A model generated the notes under the pieces. That model was not told where the DNA came from and did no database searches. It saw only the letters and a program-made list of their open reading frames with translations. Shown in pieces: positions 1 through 8,194 of a stretch of DNA of 24,165 nt. The stretch is from a virus, in the IMG/VR virus record IMGVR_UViG_3300010367_000089, positions 1-24,165 of that record; one strand, given 5' to 3'. The stretch's first letter is position 1, and every line of letters starts with the position of its first letter. Made by a program: the position numbers and the translations under genes.

Positions 1-192
1 GGTGCGCGTATCCGCGCCCGGCGGCACGCCGTACCCCATCCCCATGAACACCTTGCCGTCCGGGGACCCGGAGGCGGCGCCCTGGGCGCCCAGGAAGCCC
101 TGAAGGGCCTGCTGCTCGCCGGGCGTCAGTGCGCCGGCGGACGGGGTGGGTGTCGCCGACGGGGAGGGCGTGGGCGCCTTGGTGATCGTCAC
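1..192 (-). CDS. Partial late-operon gene, Pro/Thr/Ser-rich N-terminus, unknown function
   Basis: The first 64 codons of a gene that leaves the window at base 1. It starts with GTG at 192-190, which overlaps the stop of the 1664-aa gene by four bases (GTGA), so the two are translationally coupled; GGAGACC lies just upstream. The visible protein begins MTITKAPTPSPSATPTPSAG and continues into a Gly/Ala-rich stretch, so the N-terminus is low complexity and probably disordered. Being next in the late operon after a large probable virion protein, it is likely a structural or scaffold protein, but no domain is visible and I do not assign a function. Confidence 0.75.
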   Translation of the reverse strand, partial: MTITKAPTPSPSATPTPSAGALTPGEQQALQGFLGAQGAASGSPDGKVFMGMGYGVPPGADTRT

Positions 193-3100
193 GTGGTCTC
201 CTGGTCGCTCAGGCTCTGGTCGTATCCGAGATCACGCGCCAGGTAGCGGGTGTGCAGGTCGCCGAACCGCGTGTCGGACTCGATGAGTCCGTCCACGTAC
301 CGCTGCCACGCGGACAGCAGGTCCGCGTTCTTCCTGGCCGTGATGACCTTGGACCCGCCCGCCCGGTCACGGGCGGCCAGAAGCTGCGTGAGGCCCTGGC
401 GGGCCCCCAGGTAGCCCTGGAGGACCCGCAGGTCCGACCGGTTCGGATCGTCCGCCAGAGGGCTCCTGGCGACCGCCTGGAGCCCCGGAATCAGGCGCTC
501 GTACTTCAGCGGGTCCAGCGTGTTGTAATCCATGGACCAGGCCGCGTTGTAGTACGGGTTCGCCTCACCGCTGGGCAGGGTCGGGCTGCCGAGCAGCTGC
601 ACATACGCCTGCTTGGTGGCCTTCAGGTCCTCGGCGCCCTTGTCGGCAAAAGACTTCAGCTGGCGATTGTGGAGCTGGGCGGTGAGGTTGTTCATCATGC
701 TCGTGAACTTGGTCCAGCCCAGCCGGCGCTGGTTCTCCTTCATGGCGTCGTCGGCGGACATCTTGGTCCGCTGCATCTCCGCCCCGCCCGGAGTGACGGG
801 CGTGTTGAGCTGGTAGGAGTACGCCTCCGGCGAGAAGGGCCCGTCGCCCTCCGGGCCCACGATCAGGGCCCCCAGCTCCGGGTTGGCGGCGATGAGATCG
901 CCGTACTTCTTCTCCAGCTCCACGGCCTTGGTGGTGGCCGGGATGCCCGACTCGTTCCTGGATTGCGACTGGGCGAAGATGAAGTACGACTCCCCGAAGC
1001 GGTCCAGGAACTGGTCATCCGCGGTCAGCGGGTTCTCGCGACGCAGGGCGTTGTACTGGTCCCGGAAGAACTGGTACTTGTCCGCCTTCTGGGTCGCCAT
1101 CGGCTGGAGGAAGGCGGAGGCCGCACTGAACAGCCAGTACTGCTTCGTCATGGCCGCGATCTGCTTCGGGCTGGGCATCGGCTTGCCCAGCTGGTCGTGC
1201 TCGTAGGCGGCACGCTGCATGATCTGGAGCTTGACCTCCTGGTACCTGCTGTCGGAGGTGTCGTAGGCGGTCAGGAAGTTCTTGACCGTGGACGGCATCA
1301 AGAAGCCTGCGGCTTCGCCGACCGGGCCGGAGCCGAACGGGCCGCCGTTCTGCGGCCCGAAGGGCAGGACGCCCAGGTGGCGGGCCAGTTCCGCCGTCTT
1401 CGGCTTGTCCTTGACCAGCTGGTTCACCGGAATCTGCACGATCGGGCCGATGCCGGGGTGAAACCACGGGTCGCCCTGGGTCACCAGGTCCATCGAGTTC
1501 TGGGACAGCTTGAAGTTCGAGCTGGCCGGCTCGACGCCGAAGGCGACGCCGACCGGGGAGTGCGCCAGCCACTTGGGCATTCGCCCCACGATGTACCGCT
1601 GGGACTTCGGCACGAGCCGCTTCACGGCCCGGCCGGTCTTCGGGTCGATCGTGTAGGAGTAGCCGTCCTTAGCCACATGGTTGCCGTCGGCGTCCTGCAT
1701 GGAGCCCTTGGCAATGGGGGCGTTGAAGAAGTTGCTGGCGTAGCCGACCACCTGGGGGCGGTCGGCGATGATACGCCCCCAGCGCTGGAAGGACTCCGTG
1801 GTCGCCGCCATGAACGGCGAGATCAGCCGCAGAGCGGCTGCCGCATCGCTCTTGTGGGTGATGTCGAAAACCAGGCCCCGGGTATCCCGCAGCGCCAGGC
1901 GGCGCGCGGTCGTCGCCATCCGCTCCACGCCTTCGGCGGTGGTGTCGTACGCGCCTTGCTTCTTCAGCTGGGAGGCCAGGGTCTTCAGGTGGCCCTCGTA
2001 GAGCTGGTTGAACAGCGGGTGCCGGCTCCAGCGGTCGGCCGGCAGGGAGGCCGCGACCTTGTAGAAGCGGCCGATCACCTCGTCCACGGCGCGCTGGTAC
2101 CGGGCGGTGGCCAGGCCCACCTGGCCCGTGTGCACATCGGGGCGGCCCACCATGGGGACCGCCTGCTTTAGGAACTCCGGGTCCACGCCCTGCCGGCTCA
2201 GTGCCCTCAGGCGAATCTCCGGGGTGGGCATGTACTCGGCCACCTCGTGCCACGCACGGTTGGCCACGTCCTCCGGGTCCTTGATGATGCTCTGCGCCTC
2301 GTCCACCGTGCGCGCGTCGGGCGACAGCCCGAGCCTGCGCAGGTACTGGCGGCCTTCGGCCGTGGACTTCAGCCACTTCGTCATGTCATCCACAGAGGCG
2401 CCCCGCACGGCCTGGACGGCCAGCGGGTCCTGCATGAGCTGGGCATTGATCGCATGTGCCCAGGACTGCGCGTGCAGCGCCTCGTCCTGGGCGGCGCTGA
2501 TCGCCTTGCCCCCGTGGTCGAAGCTGCGCATCAGGTGGCCGTGGATCAGGCGCTTGTTGGTCATGAAGATCTGACCCACGGACTCGTCCGAGCTGATCAG
2601 CTTCAGGGCATACTGCCCGTTCTCGCCCTCGAAGGCAGCCGGGGCCACGGCCCCACCGGGCAGTGCCACGGGCTTGCTGCCCTGTATCGCCTTCGGCGCG
2701 GACGCCGCCTTCAGGGACTGCTCCATGGTCGCCTGGCGCTCGGCCAGCTGCTGCTCCAGCCAGCCGTGATGCGCCTGGAGATCCTGGAGCCTGATGTTCT
2801 TGGCCCCGACGCCCGTGGACATGGACCGGGACGCCCGATCCACCGCCAGCTGGTGCTTGGCGATGAGCTGGTCCATCGCCGCCAGGCGGGTGGGCGGCGT
2901 GGCCGCCGGGTCCATCGCGGCCCGCTTGGCCTGCGCCGCCGCAAGACGGCGCCCTGCCTGCGTCAGGCTCGCACGGATCACCGTGCGGCGGGTGGCGATC
3001 TGCGCCTTCAGGGGGTCGATCTCCGCCTGGAGGGCGGCCATCTGCGCCTTTGCGTACTCCGCGCCCTCCTTGGCGGACGCGGCTTGCGCCGCCGCCATAG

Positions 3101-5183
3101 GGCGCGTGAAGCGCAGGGCTACGTTCGTGGCCCCATTGCGCACGCCCCACCCAACGCGCATGGCCATGCTGGCGGCGCCGAGCCGGGCCACCTGGCCCGC
3201 CAGGTCGTCGCCCGCTACGCGGGGTATGTAACCCAGGCGGAACAGCGTCCCGAACTTGAACAAGTGGGTGAGAAAGTCTGCGGAGTCCAGGATCCAGTCC
3301 GGGTTGCCGGCCCGGCTGGTCCGGATCGCGCGCAGCGCACTGGAGTGCCGGGCCAGCGTCTTGTCCATGGCGTCCAGATCCTGGAAGACGTGGCTATTCG
3401 CCAGCTTAGTCACCAGGTTCGGATGCAGCACCAGCTTGCCGCCGTCGGCGGTGAATTCGTCCACGTGGATCGGGGCCACCGTGCCGTCGGGCAGCGTGGT
3501 GGGCACGGTGGCGGCGGAGTACCGCTTCATGTTGTCGATCTCGCCCGCCTGGCGGGACAGGTGCTCCTTGTAGATGTCCAGCCCGGCCTCGGGGTCCAGG
3601 CCGTGCTTCTCTGCGATCTTCGCGGCGCCCGTGGCGCCGATCTGCTTCAGCAGCGCCAGGCGCTCGCCCTCGGTGCGCGTCTTCAGGTACTCGTTGACCA
3701 TGTTCAGCCGGGCCTGGCTGCTCAGGTCCGGGATGCGGGCTATCTGCCCGCGCAGCTCCGCAATCGAGTCCTTGTCAATGTCATCGATCCGCATGAAGCC
3801 GTTCGGCCTTGCGTTGGCGAAGGAGCGTACGACCGTGACCGGAGTGGAGAAGAAGTCCCCCACGCCGTACAGACGGGACTTCACGAAGCCCAGGTCCACG
3901 GGCGTGGATGCACCCCGCGACAGGATCGGCGTGGGCTGGATCGTCACCGAGCGGCCGGCGCTCGCACCCCGGGCAGCCCTGGCCCGGTAGGCCGCCTGGG
4001 CCTCCGTGCGCTGCTGCGCACGCGCCAGCGACCACCTGGACAGGTTCACCTCGTCCAGTTCGTGGGCGTGATCCAGAACCTGGCTGTAGCGGTTCACCAG
4101 GGATTCGTCCGCGTTCACGCGGGCGGTCGCCCGCTCCATCTCCTGGCGCGCCAGCGCCGCATACTGCGACGCCCGGCCCGCACCCTGGGCCCCGAAGCGC
4201 GTAGCCATCAGGTCCAGAGCGGCCACCCGGGAGGTGTCCTGCTCGATACGGGCCGCCGCCAGGGCATTCTGGCCCTGGAGGCGCTGGATGGCGCCCACGT
4301 CCCCCAGGCCCACGCGCAGAAACGTGTGGACCTCATCCGGACTCTGGAGCAGCGAGGCGACGGCGCCGAAGCGCGGCCCCAGCGCCGAGCGCTGGGCCAT
4401 CTGGAGATTGTTCAGGAGCTGCGGGTTGTCCTTGTTCTGCCAGATGAAGTCCACGGCCTTGCCCATCGTGGACTTCTGCATGATCTTGTCTATGTCCTGC
4501 GTGGACCAGCCCGCCGCCGGGCGGCGCACCACCTGCCGGGCCCGGCGCACATCGCCGGCGGCTCGGCCGCCCAGGATTACCGGGTCTGCCCACCAGCGCA
4601 GCGCGAAGTCCCCGACGCCCGAGGCGTTCCTGAACATCCCGCTGGACTGCCGAAGCTCCTGGATGTAGGCGTTGCCCACGGCGGGCATGCCCGCCTTCCT
4701 CAGGTACTCCTGCTGCTGATCCTGGGGGAGCTGGTCGAATCCCGGCGGCAGGTACGCCGCACCGGGCTTGTAGTACAGGAGCGGCGAGGTGACGGCCTGC
4801 TCGGTCTGCCCCGGGTTCAGGAATAGCGCCTGCGCCGGGGAGATGTGGTTGGCGGCGTGCCACGCCTGCGTCCAGTTGTGGGCGTTGAAGGGCCCTCCGG
4901 GGAGGTTGCCCGCCATCAGGGCCGTGGACACCGGCTGGCTCACGCCGTTGTCGTAGAGCCACTGCATCTTCTGGGAGGCCCACTCCACGCTGGGCATCAC
5001 GGAGTGCTGCACCACGAGGTTGCCCAGCGGACTGTTGCCGCTGGTGTTGCCCGTGCGCGTGGAGCCCTGCTCCACGTGGAAGGGGTTGATGACCCGGTCC
5101 ACGGTGTTCAGGCCACTGGACACGTCATGCACGGCCGATGCGGCCGTGTTCCCGATGTCCTTGAAGAAGCCGCCCAGGCCCAT
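189..5183 (-). CDS. Giant 1664-aa phage protein, probable virion/ejection protein
   Basis: The largest gene of the window, in the late operon two genes after the portal block. The start ATG at 5183 lies seven bases after the stop of the 60-aa gene; the Shine-Dalgarno is weak (CAGGCTGAG). The N-terminus (MGLGGFFKDIGNTAASAVHD) is Gly/Ala-rich and might be amphipathic. Residues about 300-410 are Arg/Ala/Gln-rich and helical-looking. Residues about 690-830 are rich in Ala, Gln, Lys and Arg with heptad-like spacing, suggesting a coiled coil. The C-terminal third is mixed and probably folded. There is no signal peptide and I recognise no enzyme motif. Size and position fit an internal virion or DNA-ejection protein, or a capsid-associated multidomain protein. 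A tape measure is less likely this close to the portal. The role is inferred from context only. Confidence 0.9.
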   Translation of the reverse strand: MGLGGFFKDIGNTAASAVHDVSSGLNTVDRVINPFHVEQGSTRTGNTSGNSPLGNLVVQHSVMPSVEWASQKMQWLYDNGVSQPVSTALMAGNLPGGPFNAHNWTQAWHAANHISPAQALFLNPGQTEQAVTSPLLYYKPGAAYLPPGFDQLPQDQQQEYLRKAGMPAVGNAYIQELRQSSGMFRNASGVGDFALRWWADPVILGGRAAGDVRRARQVVRRPAAGWSTQDIDKIMQKSTMGKAVDFIWQNKDNPQLLNNLQMAQRSALGPRFGAVASLLQSPDEVHTFLRVGLGDVGAIQRLQGQNALAAARIEQDTSRVAALDLMATRFGAQGAGRASQYAALARQEMERATARVNADESLVNRYSQVLDHAHELDEVNLSRWSLARAQQRTEAQAAYRARAARGASAGRSVTIQPTPILSRGASTPVDLGFVKSRLYGVGDFFSTPVTVVRSFANARPNGFMRIDDIDKDSIAELRGQIARIPDLSSQARLNMVNEYLKTRTEGERLALLKQIGATGAAKIAEKHGLDPEAGLDIYKEHLSRQAGEIDNMKRYSAATVPTTLPDGTVAPIHVDEFTADGGKLVLHPNLVTKLANSHVFQDLDAMDKTLARHSSALRAIRTSRAGNPDWILDSADFLTHLFKFGTLFRLGYIPRVAGDDLAGQVARLGAASMAMRVGWGVRNGATNVALRFTRPMAAAQAASAKEGAEYAKAQMAALQAEIDPLKAQIATRRTVIRASLTQAGRRLAAAQAKRAAMDPAATPPTRLAAMDQLIAKHQLAVDRASRSMSTGVGAKNIRLQDLQAHHGWLEQQLAERQATMEQSLKAASAPKAIQGSKPVALPGGAVAPAAFEGENGQYALKLISSDESVGQIFMTNKRLIHGHLMRSFDHGGKAISAAQDEALHAQSWAHAINAQLMQDPLAVQAVRGASVDDMTKWLKSTAEGRQYLRRLGLSPDARTVDEAQSIIKDPEDVANRAWHEVAEYMPTPEIRLRALSRQGVDPEFLKQAVPMVGRPDVHTGQVGLATARYQRAVDEVIGRFYKVAASLPADRWSRHPLFNQLYEGHLKTLASQLKKQGAYDTTAEGVERMATTARRLALRDTRGLVFDITHKSDAAAALRLISPFMAATTESFQRWGRIIADRPQVVGYASNFFNAPIAKGSMQDADGNHVAKDGYSYTIDPKTGRAVKRLVPKSQRYIVGRMPKWLAHSPVGVAFGVEPASSNFKLSQNSMDLVTQGDPWFHPGIGPIVQIPVNQLVKDKPKTAELARHLGVLPFGPQNGGPFGSGPVGEAAGFLMPSTVKNFLTAYDTSDSRYQEVKLQIMQRAAYEHDQLGKPMPSPKQIAAMTKQYWLFSAASAFLQPMATQKADKYQFFRDQYNALRRENPLTADDQFLDRFGESYFIFAQSQSRNESGIPATTKAVELEKKYGDLIAANPELGALIVGPEGDGPFSPEAYSYQLNTPVTPGGAEMQRTKMSADDAMKENQRRLGWTKFTSMMNNLTAQLHNRQLKSFADKGAEDLKATKQAYVQLLGSPTLPSGEANPYYNAAWSMDYNTLDPLKYERLIPGLQAVARSPLADDPNRSDLRVLQGYLGARQGLTQLLAARDRAGGSKVITARKNADLLSAWQRYVDGLIESDTRFGDLHTRYLARDLGYDQSLSDQETT

Positions 5184-5189
5184 GCTTGC

Positions 5190-5372
5190 TCAGCCTGCCA
5201 GGGTCTGGGTGTCCGCCGGATACACGTCCAGGGGCGTCTGGGTGTTCTGGAGCCCGTACGCCAAGGCGTACCCGAAGTCCGTCTGCGGACCCTTCAGGGC
5301 CATGTCCACGGCCAGGGCCGGGGTGTCGGGGAAGAACTGGTACATGGCTCCTATGTTGTTCCAGAAGTCCAT
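5190..5372 (-). CDS. Small late-operon protein, 60 aa, unknown
   Basis: A 60-residue protein beginning MDFWNNIGAMYQFFPDTPAL. The ATG at 5372 shares one base with the TAA stop of the 156-aa gene (TAATG), so it is translated by coupling, and an AAGGGGG sequence lies upstream. It is rich in aromatic residues and Pro near the N-terminus, with no Cys pairs and no clear membrane segment. It sits directly before the 1664-aa gene in the late operon and is probably a minor structural protein or its partner. I do not recognise the family. Confidence 0.75.
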   Translation of the reverse strand: MDFWNNIGAMYQFFPDTPALAVDMALKGPQTDFGYALAYGLQNTQTPLDVYPADTQTLAG

Positions 5373-5842
5373 TACACCGCCCCCTTGATCGATCTGACGA
5401 GGTTGCGCGCAGAGGAGGAGGAACCCACCTGGTTGGCCATGTGCTCGAACACGGGCAGATAGGCCACGAGAGCCCGCATATCCTGGCCTTCCTGGTTCGG
5501 CAGGCCCAGGGCCTCCGGCCCGGGGCCGGGGCCGCTGGCAGCGCCAGCGGTGACCGGCGTGTCCGGCTGCGCCGTCGGCGCCCCGATGGGGACGCCCTGC
5601 GGCAGAGTCAGGCCGGCCAGCAGTCCGGGGGCGGCCTGGTCGCCGCCAGGAGTGGCGGCCAGCGGCGCGCCCTGCTGGTCCTGACGCAACTGCGACGCGT
5701 CGCCGTACTGCCCACCCGTGGGGACGCGGATGGGCTGCCTGGCGTCACCGGGGCCGCCGTCAGTCCGCTTCGAAAGAGCCCCCGGCCCGGAGACCGGGGC
5801 GGGGGAGCTGGGTGTCCTCGGACCCCCGTGGCCATTGGCCAT
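5372..5842 (-). CDS. Pro/Gly-rich late protein, 156 aa, possible virion or scaffold protein
   Basis: Starts at ATG 5842 with an excellent ribosome site (GGAGGAG, six to seven bases upstream). The first 110 residues are dominated by Pro, Gly, Ala, Ser and Gln and look disordered. The last 45 (from EALGLPNQEGQDMRALVAYL on) look like a short ordered helical tail ending RNLVRSIKGAV. This build, a disordered body with a short C-terminal helix, is common in phage scaffolds and minor virion proteins, but the sequence alone does not decide. A 12-bp perfect hairpin separates it from the preceding gene, and its ribosome site is stronger than those of its neighbours, so it may be made in larger amounts. 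Confidence 0.8.
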   Translation of the reverse strand: MANGHGGPRTPSSPAPVSGPGALSKRTDGGPGDARQPIRVPTGGQYGDASQLRQDQQGAPLAATPGGDQAAPGLLAGLTLPQGVPIGAPTAQPDTPVTAGAASGPGPGPEALGLPNQEGQDMRALVAYLPVFEHMANQVGSSSSARNLVRSIKGAV

Positions 5843-5857
5843 TCACTCCTCCTTCTC

Positions 5858-5885
5858 ATCACTTTGGCGGTAGCGCCAAAGTGAT
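5858..5885 (-). promoter_or_regulatory. Perfect 12-bp hairpin inside the late operon
   Basis: ATCACTTTGGCG at 5858-5869 and its exact complement at 5874-5885 enclose a 4-base loop (GTAG on plus, CTAC on minus). It touches the stop codon of the 75-aa gene and lies just ahead of the GGAGGAG ribosome site of the 156-aa gene. There is no U-tract after it on the minus strand, so a full terminator is unlikely. An RNA-processing, mRNA-stability or partial attenuation element is more likely. Confidence 0.6.
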
Positions 5886-6112
5886 CAGTGGGCCTCGGCC
5901 TTGTCGTTGTTCGGGGTGCCCGCCGGCACGGGGCCGAGTGAGGTGGCGTTCCAGGTCTGCTGGATGTTCTCCACGCCCGCGGAGCGCGGGTTGGTCATGG
6001 CGGTGGAGTCCATCGGCATCTGAGTGGGGGCGCCCACCATGCCGCCCTTCAGGTGCATCAGGGGCTTGGTCGAGCCCTCGTGGAACGGGTCGCCGGTCAG
6101 GCCGTCGGCCAT
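5885..6112 (-). CDS. Small late-operon protein, 75 aa, unknown
   Basis: The frame is open further upstream, but the real start is the ATG at 6112: it lies five bases after the TGA of the 69-aa gene, with AGGAAG just upstream. The protein begins MADGLTGDPFHEGSTKPLMH, is rich in Gly, Pro, Met, Thr and Asn, and has no Cys and no membrane segment. The extended part of the frame is antisense-like, Arg-rich sequence overlapping the neighbour and is not credible coding. As part of the late operon it is probably a small virion or assembly protein; family not recognised. Confidence 0.75.
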   Translation of the reverse strand: MADGLTGDPFHEGSTKPLMHLKGGMVGAPTQMPMDSTAMTNPRSAGVENIQQTWNATSLGPVPAGTPNNDKAEAH

Positions 6113-6117
6113 GGGGA

Positions 6118-6327
6118 TCACTTCCTGTTCTTCGGGTCGCTGTGCTCGGTGCAGAACTTGGGCGCAGGGCCCTTGCCCTTCGGGCGCTTGGGGTTCATGC
6201 ACTCGCCGTAGGCGCATACGTCGGCGTTCGTGGCGATGGACACGTTGCCCCGCTGGACGATCTTCCACGCCTGCGCGCACCCGAGGTAGTGGCCGTCACC
6301 CCGGCCGCAGGTCTCGCAGTTGCTCAC
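6118..6327 (-). CDS. Small zinc-finger-like protein, 69 aa
   Basis: Starts with GTG at 6327, overlapping the portal stop by four bases (GTGA). The protein has two Cys/His clusters: an N-terminal CETCGRGDGHYLGC and a C-terminal group with CAYGEC and FCTEH. The spacing suggests one or two structural zinc sites. The tail is Lys/Pro-rich (KRPKGKGPAPK). Such small zinc-binding proteins are common in actinophages and may bind nucleic acid or protein; no specific role can be given. Its place right after the portal suggests it is expressed with the head genes. Confidence 0.8.
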   Translation of the reverse strand: MSNCETCGRGDGHYLGCAQAWKIVQRGNVSIATNADVCAYGECMNPKRPKGKGPAPKFCTEHSDPKNRK

Positions 6328-8144
6328 GCGGGCACGCTCCTCTTGACTGATGCCCGCAGGTCGGGCTGACCGTTCGATCCCAGAGACGCGAGCAGGGTCT
6401 GGAGGTCGGGGCGGCCCCCGGGGCCCATCTGGGCCTGGCCGGGGGCGACGCCCATGGGGGAACCCGTGGTCGGATTCATGCCCGGGAGCGCCCCAGGGGC
6501 GCCCTCTGCCCCCGGAGCGCTCGGGCCTCCGGCCGCCGGGGACGGCGGCGCCGGAGGGGACTGGAAGGTCCGGAGGATCGCCTCGTGCACGGGCACGCCC
6601 TTCTCCCGCAGGGCAATGATGTTCGCCGCGTTGCGGAGGATCTGAGTCGGGTCCATGCCCTGCTGGGCCATGATCCCGATGGAGGCGAGCATCCCGAAGA
6701 CGCCCTGCTTGAGGGCGTCCGTTACCTCTTCGTTATCGATCTGCGCCTGGAGCGCGGTCACGTCGATGTCCATCGGCAGTTGCCTCTGGACGAAGTCCCG
6801 GGGGACCAGTTGGTCCCCGCGCAGCTGGAGCAGGAAGACCAGGGCCTGGTTCGGGTTCATCCCCGAGGCGAATCCGTACGTCACGCTGACGCGGTAGTCG
6901 CCGTGGATGTCCTTGCCCGGCGAGTACGTCTGCTGGAAAGGCGTCCCGTTGATCACTCCGGTGACCGTCTTGACCGCGTTCGGCCAGAACCTTTCGTCCA
7001 TCTCGAAGCACAGTGAGATGGCCTGCTCCAGCGCGTGGCCGATGATGGTCTGCCCCGTGGCGATCTGCACGTCATAGCCGCCGTTGAGGGCGTTGACACC
7101 CTGCCCGGTGATGATGCTCGCCTGGACATCGCCGGTCGCGCTGGCCGGCGTGCGCGAGCCGCGCATCACCTCTTCGGCCAGCATCTGTTCCTGCTGCCAG
7201 GCGGCAGTGGGCATCTCCTGCCCCACCTGCCGGATCTTCTCCGGGCTGTTCGTCCGGATGACGGCGTTGTCGCCAAAGCTGATCTTCTGGACGTCGTTGG
7301 GCACCGCCAGCGGCGCCCGGACCGTCTTGTTCGTGGCCTCCATGCCCAGCATGGCCATCTTGTTCCTGGCCAGGTGGGGATAGATCACGTCGTCCATCTG
7401 GCCGCGGTCCTGCTCGTCATAGGACGGCTTGATGGCCACGGCCACGGGCGTCCTGCCGAACGGGTTCGGCGCCTGAGAGAGCACGAGGTTCTGGCGCTCG
7501 GGCATGTACAGGACGTAGACGTCCTTGTCGCAGAACTTCACGACCTCCAGCAGGGTGTCGCCGGAGGTGACGCGCCGGCCCATCTGGTCCCGCTCGTAGA
7601 TCTGCTCGGCCAGGTCCGGGAACTTGGCCGCCAGGGAGCGCGCCTTCTCCCGGTACACCCGGGCGTAGCTGACGACGTTGCCCCAGATGTCGAATTCGGG
7701 GTAGCTGCCCTTCGGGTTGTCGAAGCGCAGCTTCGGCTTGCCGTCCTTGAAGTCCGGCTCCACCACGATGGGCAAGCTGCCGTAGAACAGATACCAGTCA
7801 CACGCCTGCGGCAGCTTGGCCTTCAGGGACGAGTCGATGACGTAGGAGTACGCGATCTTCGTCTTGCGCGCCACGAACTTCTTAGCCCGGTCGCTGGTCG
7901 TCACGCCCGTGGCGCAGTTGATGCTGGGCAGCGTGGCCAGGTTCTCGGCGAGCTGACGGACGCTCGTGTCGAGCGCGTTGGCGATGATCGGCTTCGGCCA
8001 CGCATCGGGCAGCGAGCCGGGCTGCACCCGGTCGATCTTGTTTGCCCGGGCGTCATAGGCCAGCTGGTGCCGCGCATCACGCTCCGCGTGATCGGCGCGC
8101 AGCGCTGTGACGCGCTCGGCTATGCGCTCATCAACAACGGCCAT
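6324..8144 (-). CDS. Phage portal protein, 606 aa
   Basis: Forms the dodecameric ring at one capsid vertex through which terminase pumps DNA. Assignment rests on length, position and sequence character. The N-terminus (to about residue 110) is helical and contains PIIANALDTSVRQLAENL, typical of portals in which the early region packs into the wing. The core alternates beta strands with the segment around GQMDDVIYPHLARNKMAML, and the segment from about 340 (EEVMRGSRTPASATGDVQAS) resembles the crown and stem helices. The C-terminal 80 residues are Pro/Gly/Ala-rich and probably disordered. ATG 8144 has a good ribosome site (GGGAGGTG). It is separated from terminase by the endolysin, an uncommon order. 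I am confident of the portal class but not of the subfamily. Confidence 0.85.
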   Translation of the reverse strand: MAVVDERIAERVTALRADHAERDARHQLAYDARANKIDRVQPGSLPDAWPKPIIANALDTSVRQLAENLATLPSINCATGVTTSDRAKKFVARKTKIAYSYVIDSSLKAKLPQACDWYLFYGSLPIVVEPDFKDGKPKLRFDNPKGSYPEFDIWGNVVSYARVYREKARSLAAKFPDLAEQIYERDQMGRRVTSGDTLLEVVKFCDKDVYVLYMPERQNLVLSQAPNPFGRTPVAVAIKPSYDEQDRGQMDDVIYPHLARNKMAMLGMEATNKTVRAPLAVPNDVQKISFGDNAVIRTNSPEKIRQVGQEMPTAAWQQEQMLAEEVMRGSRTPASATGDVQASIITGQGVNALNGGYDVQIATGQTIIGHALEQAISLCFEMDERFWPNAVKTVTGVINGTPFQQTYSPGKDIHGDYRVSVTYGFASGMNPNQALVFLLQLRGDQLVPRDFVQRQLPMDIDVTALQAQIDNEEVTDALKQGVFGMLASIGIMAQQGMDPTQILRNAANIIALREKGVPVHEAILRTFQSPPAPPSPAAGGPSAPGAEGAPGALPGMNPTTGSPMGVAPGQAQMGPGGRPDLQTLLASLGSNGQPDLRASVKRSVPA

Positions 8145-8163
8145 GCGGCACCTCCCTGCCTAT

Positions 8164-8185
8164 TACGATACGGCCCCGTCTCGTA
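8164..8185 (-). promoter_or_regulatory. Imperfect hairpin between endolysin and portal genes
   Basis: In the 50-base gap, TACGA and ACGG on one side pair with CCGT and TCGTA on the other, with one mismatch and a two-base loop. No U-tract follows. It may modulate read-through or mRNA stability upstream of the portal ribosome site. Confidence 0.4.
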
Positions 8186-8194
8186 TATGCCGAC

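Noticed and set aside
252-2171. Long plus-strand open frame of 639 codons opposite the giant gene
   Set aside because: It is antisense to a well-formed gene, very rich in Arg, Gly, Leu and Val in the way of GC-rich shadow frames, and shows no domain or ribosome site.
2247-4826. Plus-strand open frame of 859 codons
   Set aside because: Shadow of the giant minus-strand gene, with the same composition signs and no recognisable motif.
189-5183. Tape measure protein
   Set aside because: The length would fit, but it is close to the portal, lacks long hydrophobic repeats and has no frameshifted chaperone genes before it.
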